64,000 nucleotides of DNA from Schizophyllum amplum (taxonomy: Eukaryota > Basidiomycota > Agaricomycetes > Agaricales > Schizophyllaceae): assembly GCA_007026445.1 (NCBI GenBank), contig VDMD01000017.1, forward strand, positions 372,001-436,000, written 5' to 3'. The stretch's first letter is position 1, and the number at the start of each line of letters is the position of its first letter. Shown here piece after piece: positions 42,807 to 55,014 of the stretch. The notes beneath the pieces are model-generated. The model did no database searches and was not told the DNA's origin. It worked only from the letters and a program-made list of their open reading frames with translations. The position numbers and the translations under genes are program-made.

Positions 42807-44462
42807 CATCAGGAAAAAAGGACTTGAATACCCTGTGCTACAGTTGCCACGATAGTCGGGATAGTCCCGTAGACTAGTCCCCTTTTACCTGAACTTCGAT
42901 AGTAACCGGTTGAATTCCCGTAGTGCGTCGTAGGAGCACACCAAGCCTGCGTAGTACGTCGTAGTACAGGGTAACTTGGCTGGCACTACTGTAGTCGTAG
43001 GCCCAACTATGGCACTATCTCAGCTACAGGGCAATGCTCAAATACTGATAGGCCAAATAATTCAGACACAGATAGAGAGAAAGCAGTTGTCATTCAGAAG
43101 TAACTAAAGTACAGGCTAAGGTCTAGCTAGCTAAGTATGAATCGTATGTCCGACTGTCCGACGGTCAAGCTATCCTGCTATTCCCGCCTGGTCATTGACT
43201 GCCCGAGCGCCGGTTCATGTCGCAAGAATATCGTACATAGATGGACAGTGTCGCACCTGTCCACGTCCGTAGACTGACGTCGGACTCATGAAGGGCACGG
43301 ACATCACAGACAGCGAGAGAGAAAGAGATCGAGACGCGGCCGCTCGCAGGGCATCGTCATGACGCGGGCATTTCGCGCGGACGGTAATGGGTCGCATGAC
43401 GCGGCGGGAGGAATATGGGTGTTGAGCGCGCGAGAGGTGGGATGTTGGATGAAGGGTTGGGATGGTCTGTGGAAGGTGAGCACTGCGACGCCGCGGGTAT
43501 GCGCACGGGCAAGATATGCGCAGTAGGCGTGAGACGTGCGGCGTGGACGGTGACGGATCAACGTTGTTGGTGACGGGCGGACTCGGAGACAGGCGCGGTT
43601 GCTGGCGCGGAGCGCGAATCGTCGGTGGGAGCTCCGTTTGCACCCGCGGCAACGAGCGCAGTGCGGGAGCGACGCCAGCGCGAGGAGCTGTTGCAGCAAC
43701 CAGCAACCACATCTGACGACGACGGTCAACCGACCACCCGGAGTCGCAGTGTAGCGGAGAGGATAGTGGGAGAGAACAAGGCTGGTCTCAGATCGGTCGC
43801 GAGAAAAAAGCTCAGTCACGTGGAATGCACTTGAGGGCTGGCTCGACGCACTTGTACTCATTCGATTATTCGGCCGACTGCCGCAAGCCCGCCCCCCCCA
43901 CTAGGTTCCGCCCTGGTTCCGCCTACCCTCGGAGCTCGTGGACGACGCCCGCGGATTACGATGTCATGAATGCGGTGGAACGACTCTTATTTAAGCTTTC
44001 TGCTACGGTCTAGCGGTCTCGGCGTCTCGATCTCTGTATGTTCGCGCGATGAAGAATACTGCAAGGACCGTTTGCATGCCTGTGATGGACTAAGATAGTC
44101 AGTCCATCACATCTGCCCTAGACGCTGTTACCAATACCGAGTTACGGTTATACAGGACATCTTGCTTATATATGAACGGCTACAAGTCAGTTCATAGTCA
44201 CAAGAGAAGTCTACAAGGTTAGAGATAGCATTAGGTGACAGCAACGGTGGCCTCTATAGTTGGCTTACTTGGCTACAGGCCACTACGTCAATCTATGTTG
44301 CTGTTGCTGGTTGCTACCCTGTACTACGGCGCACTACGGGAATTCATGCCATATCTATGGAGCACTACAGTACACTACGGCTACTACCGGCGTTGGCACA
44401 AACCTGCGTGGATCATGGTAGCTTGGGTGGGTATTCAGATAGTGAAATGTTTTTTCCTGATG
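42807..44462. mobile_element. 1656-bp TIR element with TA target-site duplication
   Basis: The left end reads CATCAGGAAAAAA; the right end is its inverse (TTTTTTCCTGATG). TA flanks both ends (42805-42806 and 44463-44464). Subterminal inverted repeats also match: gaattcccgtagtgcgtcgt and tagtacagggtaac on the left against the complement of gttgctaccctgtactacgg and cgcactacgggaattc on the right. The interior is G+C-richer (about 43350-43850) with no transposase recognised, so it is non-autonomous. The empty site is represented by module 2 (52079-52200). TA duplication is consistent with the Tc1/mariner superfamily, but other TA-inserting groups are possible. Confidence 0.83.
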
Positions 44463-44653
44463 TAGGGAGATTGACAGACGCATAATGATTTACAACGGAA
44501 TTACTGCAGGCAGGAAACAAGGCATAGTGGTCAGTAGGGTAGGCATAGTGGTAAAATATGTGAGACAATAGAATGAGCAAGCATGTGGTTGATAATGTAG
44601 GATGATGATGCTCCAGGCATCGAAGGGAAAGGAACGTGGGTAAGGTCAGAGGA
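44463..44653. repeat. 3' flank of partner gene, module 1
   Basis: Homologous to 52150-52307: gatgctccaggcatcgaagg and gtcagaggatcaagtatc occur in both just after the partner-gene stop. It is probably 3' UTR within the duplicated segment. Confidence 0.65.
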
Positions 44654-46921
44654 TCAAGTATCGTCATTCGTCTGCGTAGGTCTGCCTTTGTGCTTGCCCG
44701 GCCGCCTTCTCTTGGCGAGCGGCTGCGGCGCGGCGTCGACAGCAGCCTTCGTGACGCGCGCCCTCTTCCTGGGCGGTTCGGGCGGATCAGGAGGCTCCGG
44801 TGGTTCAGCCGGCCCCTCTGGATTATCGGCGGCGGCAGCGACGACCTCATCATGCGCGCGCTTGGTATGCGAGCGGAGCCGTCGCCCACTGATGATGGGT
44901 ACGGACGAAGCTAGCGGCGGTGGCGGATCGACTGGTACAGGGGGAGCTGCCGGGGGAGGCGCAGCGGATGCGTCGGGAACGGGAGGCTTGTCGGGAGCCT
45001 TGGGGACCGCCCCGGAGTCAACAGCAGGTTGCTGCTCGCCATTAAGTCTCGTCGAGCGACGAACGGGAGGATCCTTCGAAGGGGCTGGTCGGGGAGCCAC
45101 GGAGGGAGGAGCGACGGAAGGTACAGTGGGTGGAGCTGTTGAAGTGTCCGTCGGATTGGTCTTGGCTGCTCGTTTCGGCCGAGGCTCGATGTGCCGATCA
45201 GCGTTGGGGACGCTCTTGGTGCCCTCCTCGTGGCCGGCAGTGCGCGCGAATGGCGTCTGCTCCGCCGCGTCTGCCTTCACCTTCTCGAGCGGTATGGCCC
45301 CCGATGCGGTCTCCTGCACAGTCCCTGATGTAGAGGGATCGCCTGGAATCTGCGCAGGATCGGCTTCAATGGCTGCGCTCGTTGTGGGGATCTGTCGCTC
45401 GGGTCCGGGGGAGGAGGGCATTTCGTCTGGGGAGTCAAAGCGGACAGTATGCTTTGCGCTGCGCGCTGAGCGGCTGGCGGCGACGTCGCTCTTAAGAGCT
45501 GAGTGGAGTGCAGGCTGCTCGAGGTTATCTGCGGGAGATGGCGAGGAGGGAGGTTCCGAAGAGGGAGGTGGCGTGGTGTGCATTATCCCCGCAGTGGTGT
45601 TCGCGCGGCGCGGCGTCTCGGGAACTCGTGATGCGAAGTTGGCTTCTGGAACGCTCGTTGGGCCGTCATGTCGAGCGTTGCGCTGCGCTCGCGTATCGTG
45701 ACCGCTCTCCATATTCGGCCCATCCTCCGACACAAAGGTTTTAGGATCGCGCACGAACCAATGTTTGACCGCAGGCCACAACTTGTTGGTAAAGTAATCA
45801 ACATGCTCGGGAGGAAGCGTCGCTGCCAGCTCTTTGTTCTCGATGACTCGGTACCGCATCTTCTGTGCGTAGTCACGGATCGCGAAGATGGGGTTGGTGT
45901 GGCTGACCAGTGTGATTTCCTCAGCCTTAGGGTCCAAGACATGGAAAGTGATGTTGCCGTTGGTCGTTTCTGGAGGCGAGCAGTCGCCTGTGGGGCGCGA
46001 TGGAGGCGTGGGTGCATTCTCTGGTCCGAAGACAGCAGATGCGTGGTCGACGCCCTCCTGCATCTGACCTTGAGGTCCCGCCTCCTCGCAATCCGCCTGC
46101 GCGAGCACATCGGGAGGGCGCGTCTCCGGCGGAAGATGCGCGTAGGTGCGGTCCGCGCCTTCGTGTCTGCCATACCAGTACTTCTTGTCGACGAGTGCAC
46201 GCAACTTATACCTGTACGTGCGCTTGGGGCATAACTGCGACTGCATTGAGCGAGCGATCACTGCATGACCAGAATGTAGCGCACCTCTCGGTAGTTTTTG
46301 TTCAGCTTCTTGTCGAAGTTTTCCTTGATGGCTGCGACGATCTCTACGAGATCCTCGGGAACGAGGGCGATGGCGCCTTGGCCAACGTTCTTCCTGACGG
46401 AGGTACCGTCAAACAGAAGATGAATCCAGGCGTGGACTACGAAGCAGGTCAGTGACGTTCGCTGCCGATGCAAGCCTCAAGGAACTCACAAATTTCTTGA
46501 TTGACCGAGGTATCCAAGTTCAGGATCTTCCTCAGAATATTACCGTGCTCGTCCCGGATGGCGATCCCGATGCTGTCCCGAAAGCAGTCGTACTTAGAGA
46601 ATGGGTGAGACAGGTGATGATATAGCATAGCAGATCACTCACCTCTGCTTTGTGCGTACTGTGCAGTGATCGAGCCACGATGTGTGCACATTGCAGAAAG
46701 TGTGGATGGTCCCACATGCCAGTGACGAGGCATATAAGGCGGCCGACGAGCGCAATGACCTTGTCCCTAGCTTTCACGGAGCGCGGAAAACGGGTGATGG
46801 TAAGAGGAGTTACATGGTCGAGAGGGTTGGCTTTCTGGGTGGGCGTCTTCGGCTTTGCCTTGGCTTTCCCGCCGGGAGGAGCCTCGCTCGCGGCCTTCTT
46901 CTTCTTCTTGCTCTTCGCCAT
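44654..46921 (-). CDS. uncharacterised partner protein of the divergent module, copy 1
   Basis: About 720 aa from four exons. The N-terminus is Lys-rich (MAKSKKKKKAASEAPPGGKA). A conserved globular-looking region follows: NPLDHVTPLTITRFPRSVKA, LICLVTGMWDHPHFLQCAHI, RDSIGIAIRDEHGNILRKIL, VVHAWIHLLFDGTSVRKNVG and GAIALVPEDLVEIVAAIKEN. The large last exon opens LCPKRTYRYKLRALVDKKYW and continues with NITFHVLDPKAEEITLVSHT and FAIRDYAQKMRYRV. The final ~370 residues are Pro/Ala/Ser/Glu-rich and probably disordered, with basic clusters (RRSTRL, RRLRSHTKRAHDE, RKRARV, KRRRPGKHKGRP) suggesting nuclear entry. I recognise no known family. It is divergent from HNH-like copy C and paralogous to 52308-54581. 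A plus-strand open frame over the last exon is a composition shadow. Confidence 0.75.
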
Positions 46922-47354
46922 AGCGAGGGAGCGAAAGAGAAGAGACGAAGAAATGAACGGAGCGGCGATCTCTTTTATACCTGTCGGCCTAATTGATCGC
47001 GCAGGCCCATTGTTCAACGACCATAGCCTCGAATTCGTGTTCGCCACGCGCTGCCTGTGTAAATAAGGCAAGGGATAACAGATCCGCAGCAGATATGAGA
47101 CATCTGCTGTGCCATCGCGTGCGGACAGGTCGCGGCGCAGGCAGCCGACAGACCAGGCTTGTCGAACAATGGGAGTTGGATTGATGGTGAATATTGCGCA
47201 CGTGTCTGTTGATGAGCAATCGGCCGGTAGCGGCCCGAGGAATGGACGGGCTCATCGGCCCGCGCCGCATCATCTCAACACGTTTCTTCTTTGTCTCTCA
47301 CTTCCCTCTGCCACTACTGCGCTGCGTTTGAGGAGCCTAAGTTCACATAAAAGC
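46922..47354. promoter_or_regulatory. bidirectional intergenic region of module 1
   Basis: 433 bp between opposing starts, strongly similar to 54582-55014. Shared blocks include gattgatggtgaatattgcg, cacgtgtctgttgatgagca, cgggctcatcggcccgcgcc and acacgtttcttctttgtctc. An E-box-like CACGTG and a cggcccg palindrome region are retained in both. Conservation of a non-coding spacer suggests co-regulation, or simply recent duplication. Confidence 0.7.
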
Positions 47355-48664
47355 ATGATAAAAACATACTCTCAGAGAAGCGAGCTCAAATGCCCCATCT
47401 CTGGTGCGACGACCAATATCCTTCGTTGCCGTCCCATTCCCTACGAGGCCGCGGATGACAAAGATACCACGGTTTGTTGTACATCTTTCATACAACATTG
47501 GATTTACCTAACGATACACAGGTCGCTTCACAGGAATGGGTATTTGGACTGCCACGGGGTGGTCTGTCGTACTATCTGAAGTCGCGAGAGAATGGCGTCT
47601 GCTGTACGTCGATGTCGATTTTCCTTCTTCCAACAGCATGCTAAAGATTCTGGCAGTTCGTGAAGACATCTGTCGAATGTATTCACGGGGAGAGTTTATC
47701 TTGGCGCCGACGCTCAAGACATATCTTGATGCGATGAACTTCATGGAACACTCTGGCATAAAAAATCGCAAAGACGACGATAGGTCACCACGAAGGCCGC
47801 TGACAGCCGTACGTAATTGGCGAAATCTACCAAACCATCGCCAGGCTGATATCCACATAGCTTGCATCACCAGAGGGGCTGTATCGCTACGTCTTCCTAC
47901 CGTTCACTGACGCCGCGCGTGCGTTGCAGAAGGAATTCAATATGCAACCACAGACAGAGGCAGATCTAAATTGGGGCATCAACCCTGCGCTGGAGGAGCC
48001 TTGCCTCGAGGGAAGCGAGCAGTTTCCCGTCGTGGAGTGCTATGCGCATCCATTTTCTGTCTCCGTCTTCGCAGACAAGATGTTCTGGGACCGTTCTACG
48101 GAGCTCACGGCACAATGGCACGGATGCCTTTACAATCTCGTATCGCAGTGGCGCTTAAAACGCATCGCACCTCCGCAGTGGTTCTTCGACGAGCCGAAGT
48201 TCGGCGAGGACGATTCCGACTTGAGCGGCACGGAGGCGAGCGGATATCTCCTGTGTACGCCAGCAGACGTAGTACCCGAGCCCGTCAACATTCTGCGCGA
48301 CTCAGATATCGCGGACGACAACTATCGCAAGAAGGCCGCCCTATGGGTATCCAGCATCGGTCCCGAGTTCGACCCCATCGAGGAGAACCCTCCGCCAGAG
48401 CCAGTTCATTCACCGGTTCAGCTGCGTCGTTCCGAACGTCTGCGTAACCGGTATGGCCCGTACACGCCCCCGTCGCCTCCACGCAAGTGCCCGACCTCTC
48501 CTGCCCGACGAGCGCCGTGGCCGCCCGCCCGCAGTCGCGATCCCGTCCACAGGCCGCCCGCGTGGGTGAAGCGCAACGGCTGCTTCCCGACGTCGGACTT
48601 CTCCAGCAACGACTGGGCCTACTTCCGCTATGGTGTCGCTCTCGCGGCACCTATGGACACCTAG
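47355..48664 (+). CDS. HNH-like multicopy family protein, copy C
   Basis: Four exons, about 384 aa, with no break visible. Blocks: MIKTYSQRSELKCPISGATT and NILRCRPIPYEAADDKDTT (exon 1), EWVFGLPRGGLSYYLKSREN (exon 2), FREDICRMYSRGEFILAPTL (exon 3), then the long exon 4 from about 47861. The first 120 residues align by pattern to fungal HNH_2-type proteins (SG..L..HLVP, then LR.D.H..F), but the metal/catalytic His positions read R/P and C. The C-terminus carries a basic RRSERLRNRYG motif, a Pro/Arg-rich linker and the invariant tail FPTSDFSSNDWAYFRYGVAL. The HNH relation is inference; the family itself is certain from its five copies. Paired divergently with 44654-46921. Confidence 0.78.
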
Positions 48665-49479
48665 CCCCGGCGCGGTCTGCCTGATTCCACCTTGCGTATA
48701 TACAGCCACTCGATCTGGCAAGCATCCGCTTCGCGCTCGCCCGTACCAGCGGCGAGCTCTGACCTCGCCCGCGCACATCAGCCAACGGGATCGGCACCCA
48801 GCTCCGGCGGAGCGCCTCAGCGCTTCCTCGTGCGACGGCTCGTTGCTTGTCGTCGTCATCCGGCAGTCATGCGCCTTCAGGCGTCGCGGCCTATGTCGTA
48901 CAACACGAATGGCGTGCGTGCTAGGCAGTCGACGCTGCGACTCGTCGACCATGCCGATGATATGACATCTCTGTCGTCATGGCCGCGCGGCGCGTGCCAT
49001 TGCCCATCACCCTTGACCGTCGTCTGCGAGCCGCCTACGTTGCATGCGGCACCGACAAGGCAGAGGCAAAGACAGGGCTTGCAAACTGGCGCCCGATCTT
49101 CAATGAACGCTCAAATCGACGTGTCGGTGGCTTAAGGGATAATCGATGGGTGACGGCGAGATCACGTATACTACGCGAAAACTGTGTCCGAGCTCGTCAA
49201 TATCACACGAACAGAAACTGCGGCTAGCGCTGTCGCAATATGTGCACTTGCTTCTTCATTTATGCATATCACCATACGCGGGAAGGGTCTTGTAAGACTA
49301 TGGCAGTAAGTCTCTGGTAAGACTACGACCGTGTTCAGGCCGTCGGTGGGGCGAGTTCTCGCTCTCACTAGGCGTACATGAAAGGATGCTGCATATCCAC
49401 CTCCATTGGGTCCACTACCAGAATCTGAGCACCTGCGATCTTCGTAGTATAGTAGTAAAGCTACACTATAACATATCCC
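48665..49479. repeat. conserved 3' flank of HNH-like copy C, then intergenic
   Basis: 48665-49000 repeats the 3' flank seen after copies B, D and E (ggtctgcctgattccacctt, cagccactcgatctggcaag, gtcgaccatgccgatga). Beyond about 49240 there is ordinary intergenic sequence before the convergent F-box gene. Confidence 0.65.
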
Positions 49480-51903
49480 TCAAACCCAGGCTGTACACTG
49501 TACTGGACAAATTGACAACGGTGTGTGCTTTTGAAAAGGGAAATCGAGCATGAAGTCCTTCTTCGTTGCCGGATCCACGTCATGACTGTATGCCGTATGA
49601 GATTCGGATGCAAGGACAGTGACATAGATACTCACGCGTCGCGCAAATGATCGTACAGTTCCTTCGATTCTTCAAAACGAGAATCGCAGTGCGCACACAG
49701 AGCGTCGCCGTCGCTGAACTGGACGGTCCATTCGTCCGAACAAACACGGTGCCGGGCCATGATTGTTTCTGGCAGACTCAGCCAAGCGAGCTGGCGCCCG
49801 TCCGAGCCCATACGAGCCTGGTTCATTAGATATGTACAGTGAAGTAGCGAATAATACCGGCACATACCTTATATCGCCAAGGATACACGACGCGCATTCC
49901 GTGCTCGTCCCTGGGATCGGCCGGATGGTAGAACCATGGATCCAACAGGTCCATGTCTCGAATTCTCGTCGTCCTCGGATCCCAGGTTGTAAGCTTTACC
50001 ACATAGCATGCTTGCCGTATCTTCTCGGCGTCGATGACTACAAGATCGGTACTCCAAGGTTGGCGGCGTTCTTTCTCGTCGTAATTTGACATGGCGAGAA
50101 TATCGGGGTAGAAGATGCCTGAAGAGCCGTGACGGGTGCGGAAGACAATGGAGGCGAGACGCAGAGTTTCCGAGGTGACCACGGTGTTGATGCCGAAGAG
50201 CAACCAAATAGCAGGGTCTTTCCAGAGGTGCTCTTGCAAGAGGGCAATCAGCTCCTGCTCGCAACGTGCCTGCCATGCGTCAAAGAATGACCGAGGGATT
50301 GTCGAGAGAGTGTCCAAAACCTCCTCTGCACATAATTCGTCAGCAGACGGGGTCTCGTTGAGGAGGTCCGTGATAGGAGGCGCCGTCGCAAGGTCGCCGA
50401 TGCCGGGAAGAACATCCCTGAACGTTTTCGAGCGGCAAAAGTCGCGGTAAACGGTTTCAAGAAGGTCATATAGCCTATCCTCCTTGGCGAAGCGCATTTC
50501 TTGCGCCTCAACCATGAAGGAGACAAGGTTGTCCCGCATGGAAAGCCAATCTAGAACAGACAGCGTCAGCGGATTATATGGGCATACAACTTCTGCATAC
50601 CCACCTTTGTCGTTCAATGGCACCACGGTACGTACGGACTTTCGCTTCGCAAGCGCACCCGAAGGTAGTCGTTTGAGCTCGTCTCCCCAACCCACGCCCG
50701 TCAGTCGTTCCTCGATACTGCACATTGACTGGTTAAGCACCGACAAGAGATGTCAAACAGGAACGACGCACGCTCGTTGACGGATATCTCTCCTTCGTTC
50801 TAGGTCTGATAATCTATCTGCCTGGCGGTGGGCAATCCATTGCTCGCATAGCCGTGCATGCTGGAAATTAATAAGTGAGCGACACGAGACAGAACAGCTG
50901 CTCGTGAATCCACCTTTTTATGAAGCTTGAATGCTTGTTTCTTCTCCTCGTACCAGTCTGTTGCCGCTTTCTCCCATTCACCTCCTGCTTCGTACGTGCC
51001 TTCCTGGTGAAGTCGCAGTTCCTGCTCGAAATTCTGCATCATATGTAGCGCATACATCTTTTTCGAGCGGCGTCGGCCTCTTTCTATTGTAAATCAGTAC
51101 TGCAGCTGGGATAGGACAACGTTATGAACACTTACGACTACATGGGACGCGGATGTAAGGCAAGATAGCGGCCTTGGAGGCATCTGTCGAGACAATATAC
51201 AACATCTGATATAGCACAGGGAATTCGAGATGATTAGGACGGTATGAATACCTTGTTTGACACATGAGCGTCAAGTAAACAGAGTCAAGGGAGGCAGCTC
51301 ACTTCTCGCGCGCGCATTCCTCGCAGTAACGCACTCGCATGTACCACGAGGTTGTCACGTTGGACAAGCTGCCGCAGAACTGCGCCAATGGTGAGCTATA
51401 CAGTGCGGCAGATAACATGCAGGGATACCCACCATACACCCTCTGCCCCAGATCAGATCTACGTATGCCGGCTCGGTCATTGCGTCGGGGGTCGAAGGAA
51501 GCCCGTGCACACTGGCCAGACTGCGCTGCCAGATAGACCTCGCAGAGCGCCTCGTGAGAATGTTTCGCAAAGCTTTTGTCGCACGGCAAAGATTCATGAG
51601 TGTCTGTGGCTCAACGTATTGGAATACCTGCAGTGATAATGTGAGCAAACGGGGCTGCCGGTCAGTGGCGTGCGCACGTACTTCGTAGAGGACGTCGATC
51701 GGCATATCCACTAATTGTTCAAGCTTCCTCGTCTTTTTGGACCTCGGGCCTCCGTTAGGTTTCATTGAAGTTTCTCCTCGCCGCCGCTTGCGAGGAAGAG
51801 GCGGCACATGGGCATGATTTGCACGCCCTGGTTCGCTCTGACGTGCTTGGGTGGAATACTGTGATTGAGCAGTCATAGACTGGTCTTTATCGGACGTCGG
51901 CAT
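49480..51903 (-). CDS. F-box protein with C-terminal Cys2-His2-like finger
   Basis: Multi-exon. A basic Ser/Lys/Arg-rich leader (PLPRKRRRGETSMKPNGG) precedes the F-box LEQLVDMPIDVLYEVFQYVE, then PQTLMNLCRATKALRNILTR. A second conserved part has MTEPAYVDLIWGQ, CEECAREK (Cys-rich) and PYIRVPC. A helical region MMQNFEQELRLHQEGTYEAG follows, then RRSFF-type blocks. The C-terminus has CAHCDSRFEESKELYDHLRD, a C2H2-like finger, and after a last intron AHDVDPATKKDFMLDFPFQ, ending at 49480. This layout is common in mushroom F-box expansions. The role is SCF substrate selection; the target is unknown. The start could alternatively be at 51963. It lies between the two module copies and is not duplicated. 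Confidence 0.82.
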
Positions 51904-52307
51904 GGTCGACAGTGGTGGTGGTCGCAGGTCGAGGTCAAGGTATGAAATGAAGTCCGGCGGCACCTGCCGTCACTCGGTCCCGATGGATCGATTACAACAC
52001 GTGACCTTTGTTGACGTTGAGGTCACGTAGCGCGCCGCGCCGCGCGTGCTTGACGCTCCATCACGCCGGACTCGCTTGGCATACAAATAAATTACGAGAA
52101 CAAGCCTATGTAAGAGAACATGGAAAGGCATATGTAGAGCATCAGTAGGACATAGGACAGGGCCATGCGCATATAATGGGAATAAGTGTAGCGGTCGATG
52201 GGATAAGCATACATATTGGTGAGATATTCAGAACGGAGCATGATGAATGTAGGATGGCGGGATGCTCCAGGCATCGAAGGGAAAGGAAGGAGGGTATGGT
52301 CAGAGGA
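51904..52307. repeat. intergenic region with intact left flank of module 2
   Basis: 52079-52307 corresponds to 42729-42804 joined to 44463-44653, i.e. the uninterrupted ancestral version of the block split in module 1. The first ~170 bp is the F-box gene promoter. Confidence 0.6.
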
Positions 52308-54581
52308 TCAAGTATCCTCATTCGTCTGCGTAGGTCTGCCTTTGTGCTTGCCCGGCCGCCGTTTCTTGGCGAGCGGCTGCGGCGCGGTGTCGACAGCAGT
52401 GGCCTTCGTGACGCGCGCCCTCTTCCTGGGCGGCTCGGGGGGATCAGGAGGCTCCGGTGGTTCAGCTGGCCCCTCCGGGTTATCGGCGGCGGCAGCGACG
52501 ACCTCATTATGCGCGCGCTTGGTATGCGAACGGAGCCGTCGCCCGCTGATGATGGGTACAGAAGAAGCTAGCGGCGGTGGCGGATCGACTGGTACAGAGG
52601 GAGCGGCCGGGGGCGGCGCAGCGGATGAATCTGGAACGGGCGGCTTGTCGGGAGCCTTAGGGACTGCGTCGGGATCAAGAGCAGGTTGTTGCTCGCCATT
52701 GAGCCTCGTCGAGCGACGAACACCGGGAGGATCCTTCGAAGGGGCCGGTCGGGGAGCCACGGAGGGAGGTGCGACAGAGGGTGCAGTGGGTGGCGCTGAA
52801 GTGTCCGTCGGATTGGTCTTGGCTGCTCGCTTCGGCCGAGGCTCGATGTGCCGATCAGCGTTGGGGACGCTCTTGGTGCCCTCCTCGTGGCCGGCGGTGC
52901 GCTCGAATGGCGTCCGCTGCGCCGCGTCTGCCGTCACCTTCTCGATCGATATGCCCCCCGATGTGGTCTCCAGCACAGTCTCGGAGGTAGACGGATCGCC
53001 TGGAATCCGAGCAGCGTCGGCTTCAACGGCAGCGCTCGTCGTGGGAGCCTGTCGTTCTGGTTCTGGAGAAGAGGGCGTCTCGTCTGGGGAGTCGAAGCGG
53101 ACAGCTTGCTTGGCGCTGCGCGTAGAGCGGCTTGCGGCGACGCTTCTGAGAGCTGGCCGCGGCCTCGGCTGTTCGACATCATCTGCAGGAGACGGCGAGG
53201 ATGGAGGCTCCGAAGAGGGAGGTGGCGTGGCGTGCAGCGCCCCCGCGGTGGTGTTCGCGCGTCGCTGCGCCTCGGGAATACGTGGCGCGAAGCTGAAGCC
53301 TGGAACGGTCGCTGGGCCTTCCGGAGTGGCGCTGCGCCCTGCGCGCGTGTTGTGGCCCGTCTCCGTCTTCGATCTCTCCTTCGATACGAAAGCCTTCGGA
53401 TCACGCTCGAACCAGTGGCTTACCGCGGGCCACACTGTCTTCGTAAAGTGGCTATGGTGCTCAGGGTTCAAACCTTCGTCTGCTCCTGGGGTCGTGACAC
53501 GATATCGTATCTTCTGGGCGTAGTCGCGGATGAAGAAAATGGGGTTGGCGTGGCTGACTAGTGTCATCTCTTCGGCTGCGGAGTCCAAGATATGGAATGT
53601 CACGTCGCCATTGGTTACCTCAGCAGGTGCTTTGCCTTTCGGTAAGGCGCTCTCGGGAGGCGCGGGGGCATTCTCCGGTCCGAAGACTGCAGAGGCGTGG
53701 TCGACGTCCTCCTTCATCTCGCCAAGCGGACCCGCCTCCTCGCAATCCGCTTGCGCGAGTACTTCGGGTGAGGGGATATCCGCAGAGAGATGCGCATAGG
53801 TACGGTCTGCACCAGCATGTCGCCCAAACCAGTATTTCTTGTTGGTAAGCACGCGCAGCTTGTATCTGTACGTCCGCTTGGGACAAAGCTATGAAGTTGT
53901 TGGTCAGCACACATCACTGAAAGTTTCAAAGTACGACGTACCTCACGGTAGTTCTTGTTCAACTTCAGATCATGGTTTTCCTTGATGGCGGCGAGTATCT
54001 CATCGAAATCTTCGGGCACGAGGGCGATGGCGCCTTGACCGACGTTCTTCCTGACAGAGGTACCGTCAAACAAGAGATGAATCCACGCATGGACTACAGA
54101 GCAAGTCAGAGGTATTCGACTGAGGACAGCGATGCAATAAACTCACAGATTTCCTGGTTGATGGAGGTATCCAGATTCAGGACCTTTCTGAGAATGTTGC
54201 CGTGCTTGTCCCGGATGGCGATCCCAATGCTATCACGGAAAAACTCGTACTGAAGTTGTGGGTCAGGAATATCGCGGTATGAAAAATAAGGTCACTCACC
54301 TCCAATTTGTGCGTGCTCTCCAGTGACCGAGCCACTATATGTGCGCAGTGCAGGAAGTGCGGATGATCCCACATGCCGGTGACGAGACAGATGAGGCCGC
54401 CGACGAGAGCAATGACCTTATCCCTGGCTTTCACGGAGCGCGGGAAAGGAGTGGCAATGAGAGGAGTGACATGGTCGAGCGGGTTGGCTTTCTGCTTGGG
54501 CGTCTTCGGCTTCGGCTTGGGTTCCCCACCGGGGGGATCCTCGCTCGCAGCGGCCTTCTTCCTCTTTTTGCTCTTCGCCAT
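52308..54581 (-). CDS. uncharacterised partner protein of the divergent module, copy 2
   Basis: Paralogue of 44654-46921 with the same exons and about 720 aa. MAKSKKRKKAAASEDPPGGE is the Lys-rich start. Conserved blocks are NPLDHVTPLIATPFPRSVKA, GMWDHPHFLHCAHIVARSLE, FRDSIGIAIRDKHGNILRKV, VVHAWIHLLFDGTSVRKNVG, LCPKRTYRYKLRVLTNKKYW and TFHILDSAAEEMTLVSHANP. The disordered tail has the same basic motifs (VRRSTRLNG, RRLRSHTKRAHNE, KKRRPGKHKGRP). The tail is nearly identical to copy 1 near the C-terminus and more diverged in its middle. Both copies look intact. Function unknown; nuclear location inferred from basic clusters only. Confidence 0.75.
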
Positions 54582-55014
54582 AGCGAGGGAGCGAAGGAGA
54601 AGAGACGAAGAAATGAACGGAGCAGCGAGCGCCTTTTATACCTGTCGGCTTAACCGATCGCGCTCGCCCATTGTTCGACGGGCCTGGCATAAGCCTCGAG
54701 TTCGTGACGCGCGGACTGTGCGTATAAGGCCAAAGATAACAACTCCGCAGTAAATTTGAGACATTCCATGGGCCATCGCGTGCGGACAGGTCGTGGCAAA
54801 CGCAGCCGATAGACCAGGTCTGTCGAACAATGGGAGTCGGATTGATGGTGAATATTGCGCACGTGTCTGTTGATGAGCAATCGGCAGGTAGCGGCCCGAG
54901 AAATGAACGGGCTCATCGGCCCGCGCCGCATCATTCCAACACGTTTCTTCTTTGTCTTTCACTTCCCTCTGCCACTACCGCGCAGCGGTTGACGAGCCTC
55001 TATACAAGTACAGC
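54582..55014. promoter_or_regulatory. bidirectional intergenic region of module 2
   Basis: 433 bp, exactly the same length as the module 1 spacer, with long identical blocks (for example ttgatggtgaatattgcgca and gcccgcgccgcatcat). It keeps the CACGTG element and the pyrimidine-rich stretch in front of the HNH-like gene. Confidence 0.7.

Noticed and set aside
43304..43861. 185-codon minus-strand frame inside the TIR element as a transposase
   Set aside because: Arg/Ser/Pro-rich, without DDE/D motifs or a helix-turn-helix.
44688..45701. 337-codon plus-strand frame opposite the partner gene
   Set aside because: It is Gly/Ser/Ala-rich and mirrors the Pro/Ala-rich disordered tail on the minus strand. 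The matching frame in module 2 (52216-53523) is explained the same way, and the minus-strand protein has conserved domains and introns.
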